From: DASPKA01 sp035628335
Lineage (GTDB): Bacteria; Patescibacteriota; Doudnabacteria; UBA920
Direction of reading: 5' to 3'
DNA: 46,065 nt
NCBI GenBank assembly: GCA_035628335.1
Contig: DASPKA010000026.1
Coordinates: 1 to 46,065, forward strand
The notes below the pieces were generated by a model that did not search any database, was not told where the DNA came from, and saw nothing but the letters and a program-made list of their open reading frames with translations. Each line of letters begins with the position of its first letter. Position 1 is the stretch's first letter. The position numbers and the translations under genes were made by a program. Positions 32,520-40,773 of this stretch are shown here, one piece after another.

Positions 32520-32574
32520 ATTATATTTAATTTATAGCTTACGTATATTGTACCACACTATTTTAGATTAGCAA
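32520..32574 (-). promoter_or_regulatory. Tandem promoters of the major pilin
   Basis: Minus strand: TTGCTA (32574-32569), 16 bases, TGgTACAAT (-10 at 32552-32547); and a second -10 TATAAT (32525-32520) five bases from the ATG. The second would give a leaderless message. Confidence 0.5.
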
Positions 32575-33000
32575 TTAGATTCCACAAGACGGGCCGGAGT
32601 ACGTTGGATTTTCAAGCCATGAAGTGATGGAGATTGAGCTATTGGTAAGGGATGCTGTAACTTGCAGATTAGTGTAAGAATCTTTATGTTTCGCTCTAGT
32701 TAATATAACTCTGGTCGAACCGGTTCCTACTGAGCATACTTTGCACCCAGTTCCCGCAATTGCGTCTAAAGTGATGGTTTGCCCACCACTCGCAACTGAG
32801 TAGGATGGGTTGTTAGCAACGTACAGCAAGGCTTCGTCAGCACACGCTTCAGCCAGGTACCTGCTAATTTTTTTATTTTCACGTGATATAACATTAAAGC
32901 GTGCAAAGAAACTTACCTGGCTCAATGCTAGTGTGATTATGAGGAGCACGGACATTAAAACTATAACTGATACAAGTGCTATGTACCCTTCTTGTTTCAT
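32575..33000 (-). CDS. PilX-like type IV pilus minor component
   Basis: 141 residues starting with EGYIALVSVIVLMSVLLIITLALS, a pilin-like helix without a standard Gly-x4-Glu site, followed by YLAEACADEALLYVANNP, a pattern common in PilX-like minor pilins. C-terminal domain is strand-rich with CKVCS and PSCGI. Overlaps the preceding pilin gene by four bases. Confidence 0.7.
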   Translation of the reverse strand: MKQEGYIALVSVIVLMSVLLIITLALSQVSFFARFNVISRENKKISRYLAEACADEALLYVANNPSYSVASGGQTITLDAIAGTGCKVCSVGTGSTRVILTRAKHKDSYTNLQVTASLTNSSISITSWLENPTYSGPSCGI

Positions 33001-33464
33001 CTTGATGTGTAGTTTAATTGGTGGGCTATACCTTCAACCGTAACCGCTGCCTGAAGTTTGTCTGGCGGTCCGGTTGTTTTTGTGAACTGGACAGCATCTA
33101 CTTTAACTGCATAATTGTTAAGCAGGGTAGCAGTTGCCGTTCCTCTTTTAAGTGCCATGTTTTTGTTAGCGGTATCATAGCTAAACACGAGCGTAGTCCC
33201 CATTTTTTGTACGGTTAGGCTCTGAGTACTCGTGGCTACAGAAAAGCTCGTTGCCCCGTCTAACGCCCAGTTGATTTTTGAGAGTATGAAATTAGCCTCT
33301 TCTTGAGCGACTACATGGGATTGGGTTATTTCCGTATTTCGTATGATATTAGTAATACTGATAATAGACCCACCCATGATAAACGCAAATAGGGTAATGT
33401 ATATAAGCACTTCAATAAGGGTAAAACCATCAGTGCTTTTATTGCGGAGGGTTGTCTTGGTCAT
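32997..33464 (-). CDS. PilW/PilJ-like minor pilin
   Basis: 155 residues. Prepilin site STDG then FTLIEVLIYITLFAFIMGG, Glu5 conserved; the following helix (VVAQEEANFILSKINWALDGA) is typical of PilW/GspJ-type pseudopilins. Overlaps the stop of the beta-propeller pilin gene by 26 bases. Confidence 0.82.
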   Translation of the reverse strand: MTKTTLRNKSTDGFTLIEVLIYITLFAFIMGGSIISITNIIRNTEITQSHVVAQEEANFILSKINWALDGATSFSVATSTQSLTVQKMGTTLVFSYDTANKNMALKRGTATATLLNNYAVKVDAVQFTKTTGPPDKLQAAVTVEGIAHQLNYTSR

Positions 33465-34944
33465 AAATTATTCGAAGAGAATCGTTGCTTTTGGCAGATA
33501 TTACAATGAGGTCATCAATATAGTCTAGGCCGGTTGTTTCTTGTGAAAAATTAAAAGAACTGTACTGTACCATGGTACTAGGATTTGCAACTCCCCAGAC
33601 TTGGAATTCCTGGTTTGGGTCATTTGTGCCGACAAACAGTAAGTCTCTGAGTACAAGAATATTCGTTATACCGTTTTGAGTACCTAAATTTGTTTGTGCG
33701 GTTCCTAGCAGGGTAGGGGATGTAGGATTAGTAATATCGTACGCATAGATCTCGGGATTCGTATTATGTCCATCCCGTCCAAAAAACATCTTATTTCCAG
33801 ATAATGATATAGCATTAACAGGTTCATTACCAACAAGGTTTAGGCTGGTAAGAGTAGTTATGTTGCTCGTATTAGTGACGTCTAGAATCCGCAGTTCTGG
33901 GTCGCTTCCTGTACTTGAAAGGCCCAGGTATGCAATGGTTCGTGTGCCTCCACTGATTAACTCGTTTCTGATTTCTATATCCCGCACATCTTGGTTAACG
34001 GAAATTTTTCCAAGCAATGTTGGGTTTGAGGGAGTACTAACGTCATATATCTGAAATTCATCCCCGTTTGTTGCTCGTGTGCCAATATATACTCGATTGT
34101 TATAGAATGTGATCGACTGCCCTTCGGGGTCCGGATTTCCTATTCCTTCAAGTTTTTTCTCTGCTACCACTACAGGGCTTGCCGGGTTTGTGACATCTAT
34201 TATTTGTAATTGTTTGTTTTCATCCTCTTGTGCTGCAAAGATATAGTAGTTGTCACCGACTTTTGCGGCGTCGAGCGCATTGACCCCACTGCCCGTATCT
34301 ATTGAATTCACCAGCGTGGGATTATTTAGTTGGGTAAAATCAAAGATCCATAAATCAGGGCTTGAGGAAGTGCTATGTACAGACGAAAGAAAAATATACC
34401 TGACGCCGTTTACCCGCTGTAAGTCCAAGTCTGTGCCATTATTGCCACCAGGGGAAATATCTATAGAGTCATAGGTGCCTGGATTAAGCCAGGTGTTTGG
34501 AAACCCGATTCTACAATCACCGCCGAAGCGGAATGCTTCAGGTGGATTGCTGATATAAGTTTCCAGCTTTGTCGTTTGAGGCCGATTATTGCGGTTCCAG
34601 GTAACTTGCGAGGAAACGTGCTTGAGGCAGTCAAAGTTTTCTACGGAGAGCTGTGAACTATATATACCGTTTGTCGTAGAGGTAGCAGTGATCGACTCGA
34701 AGTTTGTTTTTGCTGTTTTGCGTGCATTTTCAAGCTGAAGTATTGCCATTTGCAACGCTTCGTCGTTGGTATAGCTGTCAACAGTAAGAGATTGGCTGCC
34801 AAATCCCAAAATAGTAAGGGATGTTAAACTGACGACCAGCAGGCTTAATGCAACCAACATTTCAACTGTAATAAAACCCATTTTATTACCACGAAATCGC
34901 GCCTTCGCTTGATATTGAAATTGTTCCGGTTTTTCCATGGTCAT
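33439..34944 (-). CDS. Minor pilin fused to an LVIVD-type beta-propeller
   Basis: 501 residues. A prepilin N-terminus (NKMG then FITVEMLVALSLLVVSLTSL, Glu5) is followed from about residue 150 by repeated blades with the motif I-x-DVTNPxxPxLLG (IIDVTNPASPVVVAEKKL, IYDVSTPSNPTLLGKISV, ILDVTNTSN, AYDITNPTSPTLLGTAQ, a worn VWGVANPSTMVQ): LVIVD repeats that fold as a beta-propeller. The likely role is a tip adhesin carried on the pilus (inference). The start may be ATG 34881 (MGFITVE), right after the upstream stop. Confidence 0.82.
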   Translation of the reverse strand: MTMEKPEQFQYQAKARFRGNKMGFITVEMLVALSLLVVSLTSLTILGFGSQSLTVDSYTNDEALQMAILQLENARKTAKTNFESITATSTTNGIYSSQLSVENFDCLKHVSSQVTWNRNNRPQTTKLETYISNPPEAFRFGGDCRIGFPNTWLNPGTYDSIDISPGGNNGTDLDLQRVNGVRYIFLSSVHSTSSSPDLWIFDFTQLNNPTLVNSIDTGSGVNALDAAKVGDNYYIFAAQEDENKQLQIIDVTNPASPVVVAEKKLEGIGNPDPEGQSITFYNNRVYIGTRATNGDEFQIYDVSTPSNPTLLGKISVNQDVRDIEIRNELISGGTRTIAYLGLSSTGSDPELRILDVTNTSNITTLTSLNLVGNEPVNAISLSGNKMFFGRDGHNTNPEIYAYDITNPTSPTLLGTAQTNLGTQNGITNILVLRDLLFVGTNDPNQEFQVWGVANPSTMVQYSSFNFSQETTGLDYIDDLIVISAKSNDSLRIIYDQDNPPQ

Positions 34945-35347
34945 TAGTTATGGTGAAATTTACCGCCGTTGTGTCTGCTGATAATTGCGTAAACACCACG
35001 TCATAAGGGAAAGTGATACCTGCCAGTCTTACTCCGCCTTCGAACGCGAAAACCTGATTCGTGCTTGTTCCGGTCGTGTATGGAAACCTGAATAAGGTGA
35101 TTTGATTGGCTTCTAAGCGTACCCCATGTTTGCTTTCAGCTATATTGCTCAAGGAGTTTTGCCGTGCGGTGACAAGGACGCTTCGCAGCACTTCTCTTGA
35201 AGTGCGGAACTGATAGCCCCTAAAAGAGGAAGTGCCTATGATTAAAGTCAGAGAAGTAATAGCCGTCAATAAAGCTATAACCATGATAACTTCAAAGTAT
35301 GTTATCCCGGCTTGGTTACTGTGGGGTAATATGCTGGGTGACTTCAT
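34886..35347 (-). CDS. GspH/FimT-like pseudopilin
   Basis: 153 residues. Leader MKSPSILPHSNQAG, then ITYFEVIMVIALLTAITSLTL with Glu5, and RTSREVLRSVLVTARQNSLS, the GspH/FimT pattern of a minor pilin that primes assembly. ATG 35347 is preferred; it overlaps the pilC end by 32 bases. Confidence 0.78.
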   Translation of the reverse strand: MKSPSILPHSNQAGITYFEVIMVIALLTAITSLTLIIGTSSFRGYQFRTSREVLRSVLVTARQNSLSNIAESKHGVRLEANQITLFRFPYTTGTSTNQVFAFEGGVRLAGITFPYDVVFTQLSADTTAVNFTITNDHGKTGTISISSEGAISW

Positions 35348-36416
35348 AGATAGGCGTAATGATAGCAATTGCAATAAAACCTACAAGCAAACCCATGACA
35401 ATCATAAGAGCAGGTTCAAGTATGGTAGATAAGTTTTGGGACTTGTCATCCACCTCGTTTTCATATAACTCAGCTAGAAAGGTGAAAGACTGACCTAAAT
35501 TTCCGGTGCCTTCACCTACACTGATCATTTGGGTTAAGATGTCTGGAAAAAGAAAACGGTCTTTTTCCATGAGCTTTGAGGTTCGCTCTCCGGTTGTTAC
35601 CATTTTTTTTATTTTAAGCACTTCTTCTTTATATGCCAGGTTTGGGGTGGTTTGGGCGGTAATCTCCGCCGCTTCTTCAATATGGACTCCGCTTTTTAGT
35701 AATAGGCCGAGAGTCCTACAGAAGTTTGCTAAATTATAGCTGCGAATCATTCCACCTATGGCTGGTGTGCGCATGATCCAGCGGTCGACTTTTGCTTTTA
35801 TAAATTTGACGCGTAATAGGAGCGATCCGCTGAGCAGGGCAAGTCCGGCTGCACCAATAATAGCCCACCAATAATTCAGAGCGGAGTTGCTAATAAAAAT
35901 CAAGAATTTTGTTGACCAGGGTAGGTCAAACTTTAGATTACTAAAAATAGGAAGAACTTTTGGGAATACATAGAGTGTAAGTACACCCGTAATGCCGAAC
36001 GTTGCTATCATGATGACGACCGGATATATGAGCGCCCCGCGAACTTTACGCCGCAACTTTTGTCTTTTTTTTAGCTCGTCACCTAAATATAATAAGTTTT
36101 TTTCCAATCCACCCGTGGTGTCTGCTATCTTGATGACATTAATGACAAAGTCTCCAAAAATTTTTCTAAACTCTTCTATAGACTTGGAGAGAGAAACTCC
36201 GTTTTCAATTTGTGAAGCAATGCGTTCTATAATATATTTTGTGTTGTTAGAAAGCGCTTGCTTTTCAATAAGCTTCAAGCTCTGCAGTACCGGAATGCCA
36301 GACTTAATCATAAGTGAGAGCTGGGTGAGGAATAAAATTTGCTCATCCAGCGACAAGTGTAGCATGAAAGGTTTTTTTGGGATTTTTGGTTTTGTTATTT
36401 GAGCGGTGCTATTCAT
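35316..36416 (-). CDS. pilC: Type IV pilus platform protein PilC
   Basis: 366 residues, two T2SSF domains, each before or around membrane helices (FLTQLSLMIKSGIPVLQSLK; NFCRTLGLLLKSGVHIEEAA), with helices at about 135-160, 185-205 and 340-360. Inner-membrane platform on which PilB assembles pilins. Overlaps the pilB end by eight bases. Confidence 0.93.
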   Translation of the reverse strand: MNSTAQITKPKIPKKPFMLHLSLDEQILFLTQLSLMIKSGIPVLQSLKLIEKQALSNNTKYIIERIASQIENGVSLSKSIEEFRKIFGDFVINVIKIADTTGGLEKNLLYLGDELKKRQKLRRKVRGALIYPVVIMIATFGITGVLTLYVFPKVLPIFSNLKFDLPWSTKFLIFISNSALNYWWAIIGAAGLALLSGSLLLRVKFIKAKVDRWIMRTPAIGGMIRSYNLANFCRTLGLLLKSGVHIEEAAEITAQTTPNLAYKEEVLKIKKMVTTGERTSKLMEKDRFLFPDILTQMISVGEGTGNLGQSFTFLAELYENEVDDKSQNLSTILEPALMIVMGLLVGFIAIAIITPIYEVTQHITPQ

Positions 36417-37779
36417 ACATTACACGCAAAATTTCTTCAATGGACGTGATGCCAGCGCGGGCTTTCTCAACTCCGTCATAGAGCATAGGTACCATGCCTT
36501 GCGCCACTGCTACTTCTTTAATGTTAGCCGCCGAGGCACGGTTAAGTACAGCTTCCCTGACTTTTTCATCCATAAGCAGGACTTCGTAAATTCCCAAACG
36601 TCCTTTATAGCCTGTTTTGCTGCAAGCTTCACAGCCTTCACCGGCATAAAAGATTTCGTCTGCTTTAATCCCTGCATCTGGCATTGCTTGCTGTAGGGCT
36701 TGAACTTCAGCGTCAGTGAGCTTGTGTTCTACTTTGCAAGACGGGCATAGTTTCCTGACAAGACGTTGGCCAATGGCAATATTTACCGTGGATGCAATAA
36801 GGTAGGGTTCAATGTTAAGGTCGAGCAAACGAGGTAACGTGGTTGCTGCGTCATTAGTGTGGATAGTAGAAAGTAAAAGGTGGCCTGTCAGTGCGGTGTT
36901 CACTGCAATGCCCGCTGTTTCTTTGTCCCGAATCTCGCCTACCATAATAATGTTCGGATCCTGTCTGAGCAGGGACTTAAGACCATTAGCAAAGGTTAAG
37001 TCTGTTTGTGGGTTAATCTGTATTTGCTCTATTCCAGCAATCGTGTATTCTACCGGATCTTCAAGTGTAACAATTGAAACTTCGCTTGTATTTAAGAGTT
37101 TTAAGATAGTATAGAGTGTTGTAGTCTTTCCACTACCGGTTGGTCCTGTGGCCAGGATCATCCCATATGGGCGTTTGATTGCTTTAAGTATTCTGTTTTC
37201 GTTAAGCTCACTTAAGCCCAAGGCTTTTAGTTCGTATTTACCTTCGTCATTGGTGAGAAGCCTTAGTACCGCGTTTTCACCATAGTAAGTAGGGGCTATG
37301 GACACACGGATGTCTATAGGCTTTCCGCCAGCCTCAAAGCGAAATCCACCATCTTGGGCAGCTTGATGCTCGTCAATGCGTAAACCAGAGAGAATCTTAA
37401 TGCGACTGATTATTTCCGTATAGCGGTCCTTGGGAAAACGAAACATATCTTGCATGATGCCATCTATGCGATACCGGATACGTGCGTCATCATGGGTCGG
37501 GTCAATGTGTATATCAGATGCGCGAAGGTAAAACGCTTCGTCTAAGAGTTTGTTTACAATTTCAATAACTTGAATTGATTTCCCTTCAGTAAAAGATTTC
37601 AGTATTTCTTGGTCTTCCGCAATCTTTGTTTGGGCATCCCCTATGTCAGTTGCCTTTTCTAAGACAACTTTTTCAGCTGTCGGCTCTACTCTCTCAGAGG
37701 TTGTATCAATTTCTGCCTTAGCTTTTTTTGGGATCTTAGTTTTAGCTTTCTTAGTATTAGCTTCTTTTTCTTTAGGCAT
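36409..37779 (-). CDS. pilB: Type IV pilus assembly ATPase PilB
   Basis: 456 residues: a Lys/Ala/Glu-rich N-terminal stretch, N2 domain with ASDIHIDPTHDDARIRYRID, Walker A GPTGSGKTT near residue 215, Asp box, Walker B IIMVGEIRDKETA, His box, and the tetracysteine zinc site (LCPSC ... GCEACSKTGYKGR). The N1 domain of longer PilB (about 560 residues) is missing. No PilT retraction ATPase is in the window. Confidence 0.95.
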   Translation of the reverse strand: MPKEKEANTKKAKTKIPKKAKAEIDTTSERVEPTAEKVVLEKATDIGDAQTKIAEDQEILKSFTEGKSIQVIEIVNKLLDEAFYLRASDIHIDPTHDDARIRYRIDGIMQDMFRFPKDRYTEIISRIKILSGLRIDEHQAAQDGGFRFEAGGKPIDIRVSIAPTYYGENAVLRLLTNDEGKYELKALGLSELNENRILKAIKRPYGMILATGPTGSGKTTTLYTILKLLNTSEVSIVTLEDPVEYTIAGIEQIQINPQTDLTFANGLKSLLRQDPNIIMVGEIRDKETAGIAVNTALTGHLLLSTIHTNDAATTLPRLLDLNIEPYLIASTVNIAIGQRLVRKLCPSCKVEHKLTDAEVQALQQAMPDAGIKADEIFYAGEGCEACSKTGYKGRLGIYEVLLMDEKVREAVLNRASAANIKEVAVAQGMVPMLYDGVEKARAGITSIEEILRVMYE

Positions 37780-37787
37780 ATAGCGTT

Positions 37788-37796
37788 ATTATATCA
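37788..37796 (-). promoter_or_regulatory. Extended -10 promoter of the pil operon
   Basis: TGaTATAAT on the minus strand (37796-37788), eight bases before ATG 37779: near-leaderless. Confidence 0.6.
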
Positions 37797-37853
37797 CGCA
37801 TTGCATCAAAGAGTGTTATTAGACAAATCGCTTAAATATGGTCCCCATTACCG

Positions 37854-38891
37854 TTACACTATCTCCCAGTTGGGATCAGCTTTTACATTTAAAGGACTGA
37901 CTCCTTTTGAGCCATTTCGCAAGTTGAAGTATGCGGCCATTGCTATCATTTCAGCATTGTCAGTGCACAAGGAATGTGGGGGCTTTAAGAATTTAAGTCC
38001 TTCTTCGGCGCATTTTGCAGCAAGTGTTTCTCGTAGCATTTTGTTTGCAGAAACTCCACCGCCCAGTGCGATAGTTTTTACTTTGTACTTTTTTGCTGCT
38101 TGAAAAGTTTTAGTGCTGAGTACACCGATAGCAGTATTTTGGAAACCGGCACAAATATCTGCAGTATCTTGCTCGGTGAGGATTTTATACTCTTTTTGAA
38201 GTAGTTGTCTCACTGCAGTCTTAAGACCAGAGAAAGAAAAATTAAAATCCCCAGAGTGCAGCATGGGCTGGGTAAAGAGTATTTCCTTTTTTGCGTGTGC
38301 AGCAATTTTAGAAACTTCAGGGCCCCCAGGGTAGGGAAGTCCAAGCATTTTCCCTACCTTGTCGAAAGCCTCCCCTACTGCATCGTCTACTGTTTGGCCA
38401 ATAACCTTGTATTTGTTTTCCGCTGTCATAAGCACAAGCATGGTATGACCCCCGCTTACAATAAGCGAGAGTAAGGGGAAAGCAGTTTTGCCGTTTTGGA
38501 AGGCCGAGTACAAATGCCCTTCCATGTGGTTTGTGGGGAGAAGGAGTTTCTTAGTCGCATACGCAAGCCCCTTAGCGTATTCCACGCCCACAATGAGAGA
38601 AGGTATAAGGCCTGGCCCGGAAGTTACCGCAATGTAGTCAAGGTCGTTGAGTTTTTTGTTGGCGACTTTCAAAGCTTCTGCGACAACAGGACCAATATTC
38701 TCTATATGATTACGCGCAGCCATTTCCGGAACTACACCCCCATACTGGGCATGTATCTGTGCCTGAGAATTAATAATAGTAGAAAAAGATTTGAAGTTTG
38801 GGTCTACTGTATCCATCCTTCCTGCCAGAACGCTTGCCGCTGTTTCGTCACAGCTAGATTCAATACCTAAAATTACAACTTGTTTTTTCAT
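37854..38891 (-). CDS. tsaD: tRNA N6-adenosine threonylcarbamoyltransferase TsaD
   Basis: 345 residues from ATG 38891 (MKKQVVILGIESSCDETAAS). Family marks: ESSCDETA, the iron or zinc ligands HMEGH near residue 110, SGGHTML, and GGVSANKMLRE. Transfers threonylcarbamoyl to A37 of ANN-reading tRNAs. The upstream extension to 38936 adds an unrelated stretch and is not used. TsaB, TsaC and TsaE are not in the window. Confidence 0.95.
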   Translation of the reverse strand: MKKQVVILGIESSCDETAASVLAGRMDTVDPNFKSFSTIINSQAQIHAQYGGVVPEMAARNHIENIGPVVAEALKVANKKLNDLDYIAVTSGPGLIPSLIVGVEYAKGLAYATKKLLLPTNHMEGHLYSAFQNGKTAFPLLSLIVSGGHTMLVLMTAENKYKVIGQTVDDAVGEAFDKVGKMLGLPYPGGPEVSKIAAHAKKEILFTQPMLHSGDFNFSFSGLKTAVRQLLQKEYKILTEQDTADICAGFQNTAIGVLSTKTFQAAKKYKVKTIALGGGVSANKMLRETLAAKCAEEGLKFLKPPHSLCTDNAEMIAMAAYFNLRNGSKGVSPLNVKADPNWEIV

Positions 38892-38949
38892 TATATGATG
38901 TGTAAAGTAAAGAATATCATAACATAATCTTACCAAAAAAGGAGGTGCT

Positions 38950-39471
38950 ATGTGGTATATCCCTCAGGTGGGTGAATTCGTAATGCGGGTAGATGAACAT
39001 ATGGGCATGGGCGAATTTACCTGAGCCAAAGGTTCGTGGGGCCAGGTGGTCCGCAAGAATGGATCTGTGGCATTTATTAAACTGGCATGCTTTTGCATGA
39101 CAGATATTGACGGAAGGCGTCCGTGCGAGGAACCTGACGCTACAAACGAGCGCGAATGGGATGGAGCTGAATGTATTCAGCTTGAACCTGATTGGGTTGA
39201 AGTAGAAATGCGGAAGCATAAAGCACGTTGGCCAAAAAAAGTCAGGGGCAGAGATACCAGCTTTACAATTGAGTTGATGTGCAAATGTAAAATATATTTG
39301 CCATTTACTTGTTGGCTTTTTCCGCAGGGCGTCATGTATCTGATTCCTTTTCACAGTGGATGCTCATGGTCGGGCGCGGGGTTGCACAATAAAGAATATT
39401 TGCAAATAATGAAGCTAATTTTAAGGGCTATCCCGCGTCAAGAAAGTGACAATTTGCCAAAGGTAGAGTAA
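38950..39471 (+). pseudogene. Hypothetical gene interrupted by an in-frame TGA
   Basis: AGGAGG four bases before ATG 38950 starts a frame reading MWYIPQVGEFVMRVDEHMGM, GEFT, then TGA at 39022-39024, and the same frame continues without a stop for 148 more codons (AKGSWGQVVRKNGSVAFIKL ... PKVE). The continuing part starts without its own ribosome site. A TGG-to-TGA change would explain it (GEFTWAKGSW). Other genes use TGA as stop, so a recoded genome is not supported. Product unknown; several CxC and aromatic residues. Confidence 0.55.
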
Positions 39472-39493
39472 ACATTTTCTCTGCCTTTTTCTT

Positions 39494-39523
39494 TTGCAAA
39501 TTTTTTTTAATATATGATATAAT
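39494..39523 (+). promoter_or_regulatory. Promoter of the KH-protein gene
   Basis: TTGCAA (39494-39499), 18 bases, TGaTATAAT (-10 at 39518-39523). Transcription starts near 39530 at the base of a folded leader. Confidence 0.65.
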
Positions 39524-39530
39524 TGTAAAC

Positions 39531-39612
39531 GGATAGGGGGCTTTTCCCGAGGCTGCCTCGGGACTCGGGTCGAAAGCCGTACTTCTGTCTATCTGAAAGT
39601 TTAGTATTACGT
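39531..39612 (+). promoter_or_regulatory. Structured 5' leader of the KH-protein gene
   Basis: Nested pairs: GGATAG (39531-39536) with CTATCT (39589-39594, one G-U); GGCTTT (39539-39544) with AAAGCC (39573-39578); TCCCGAGG (39545-39552) with CCTCGGGA (39556-39563). A second CTCGGG at 39564-39569 can replace the first partner of CCCGAG, so two exclusive folds are possible. About 18 bases of unpaired leader remain before the ATG, with no Shine-Dalgarno. Confidence 0.5.
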
Positions 39613-39957
39613 ATGTCAATGGAAATGGACGAACAGTTCGTTGAATACATTGTGAAGGCTCTGGTTGACCATCCTGACGATGTAAAGACCGAACGCAAAG
39701 TTGATGAGATGGGTGTGTTAATCACTCTCCACATCAACCCAGCTGACATGGGTCAGGTCATTGGCCGTCAAGGTCAGACCGCTAAAGCAATCCGCACACT
39801 TCTTCGTGTTGTTGGCGCTAAGCACAAAGCCCGTGTTAACCTGAAGATCCATGAACCAGAAGGTTCTCACCGTTCCTTTGCTCCTCGTAGTGACGCCTCA
39901 TCAGGCAGTGCGACTAGCAGCATCAGCGACGATGGTATGGATGACTTCAAGCTCTAA
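39613..39957 (+). CDS. khpA: KhpA-like KH-domain RNA-binding protein
   Basis: 114 residues: one KH domain with IGRQGQTAKAIRTLL (GxxG loop GRQG) and a disordered Ser/Asp-rich tail (SDASSGSATSSISDDGMDD) of about 35 residues that typical 75-80-residue KhpA lack. KhpA binds RNA, often with KhpB, and affects division and wall growth. In many bacteria it lies between rpsP and rimM/trmD; here rpsP and rimM are absent but trmD follows. Confidence 0.88.
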   Translation: MSMEMDEQFVEYIVKALVDHPDDVKTERKVDEMGVLITLHINPADMGQVIGRQGQTAKAIRTLLRVVGAKHKARVNLKIHEPEGSHRSFAPRSDASSGSATSSISDDGMDDFKL

Positions 39958-39983
39958 CTATCCGCTAGTTTTAGAGATAAACC

Positions 39984-40030
39984 AAACTCCGCAATCTTCT
40001 CCGCCCGGATGGGCGGAGGTTGCGGAGTTT
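39984..40030 (+). terminator. Very stable hairpin between khpA and trmD
   Basis: AAACTCCGCAA (39984-39994) pairs with TTGCGGAGTTT (40020-40030), and CTCCGCCC (39999-40006) with GGGCGGAG (40011-40018). A weak T-run (GTGTTT) follows and trmD's ATG is 13 bases away. Confidence 0.75.
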
Positions 40031-40042
40031 GTGTTTAAACTT

Positions 40043-40747
40043 ATGAAAAAAATTTCGATTAAAATCATTACACTGTTTCCGGGCTTCACTGACCACTATG
40101 CGACCTTTGGCATTATCGCTCGGGCTGTGAAGAATAAGATTGTAAAGTTTGCCTCAGTGGACTTAAGGCCTTTTGGTGTAGATGCACGAAAAACCGTAGA
40201 TGACCGGCCATATGGTGGTGGGGTAGGTATGGTGCTTCGCCCGGATATTGTTTATAAAGCTATTATGCGAAGCAAGTCGAAAGTCGAAAGTCGAAAGTCG
40301 AAAGTAATACTGCTTACCCCACAAGGGAAAACTTTTTCTCAAAAGCTCGCACAGGAGCTGGCTGAGCAAGAGGAGCTGGTGTTTGTGTGTGGTAGGTACG
40401 AGGGATTTGATGAACGCATTCGCAAGTTTGTGGATATAGAAATTTCCATCGGTGATTATGTCCTTATGGGTGGGGAGCTTCCTGCGTTGGTTATTTCTGA
40501 AGCTGTGTTGCGTTTAGTTCCTGGTGTGCTTGGTAAAGATCACTCGGCAGACAAAGAAAGTTTTTCAGAACAGATGCTTGAGTATCCGCAATATACAAAG
40601 CCGGAAGTATGGGAGGTTGGTGGGAAACGGCTTAGGGTCCCGAAAGTTCTGCTCAGTGGTAATCACGCAAGAATAGATGCATGGAGAGCAGCCGAAGCCC
40701 GGAAGCGGACTAAAAAAAGACGACCAGACTTGTTAGATGCTATATAA
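40043..40747 (+). CDS. trmD: tRNA (guanine37-N1)-methyltransferase TrmD
   Basis: 234 residues from ATG 40043 (KKISIKIITLFPGFTDHYAT). SPOUT knot features: PYGGGVGMVLRPD near residue 55, VCGRYEGFDERI near 115, and the SAM loop SIGDYVLMGGELPAL. It methylates G37 of tRNAs to prevent frameshifts. An insert of a heptanucleotide repeat occurs at residues about 78-88 (SKSKVESRKSKV) between the PYGGGVGM and LLTPQG parts. The longer frame to 39851 overlaps khpA and is not used. Confidence 0.95.
   Translation: MKKISIKIITLFPGFTDHYATFGIIARAVKNKIVKFASVDLRPFGVDARKTVDDRPYGGGVGMVLRPDIVYKAIMRSKSKVESRKSKVILLTPQGKTFSQKLAQELAEQEELVFVCGRYEGFDERIRKFVDIEISIGDYVLMGGELPALVISEAVLRLVPGVLGKDHSADKESFSEQMLEYPQYTKPEVWEVGGKRLRVPKVLLSGNHARIDAWRAAEARKRTKKRRPDLLDAI
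40274..40305 (+). repeat. AAGTCGA heptanucleotide repeat inside trmD
   Basis: Four exact tandem copies of AAGTCGA (40274-40301) and a partial fifth. Because seven is not a multiple of three, a gain or loss of one unit shifts the reading frame of trmD. Confidence 0.85.
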
Positions 40748-40773
40748 TTGAAGTACGAATTAATTTATATTCT

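Noticed and set aside
39022..39024. Alternative genetic code (TGA as Gly or Trp)
   Set aside because: Several well-defined genes end in TGA (for example at 1706, 14734 and 25241) and Trp is coded by TGG throughout; only one gene has an internal TGA.
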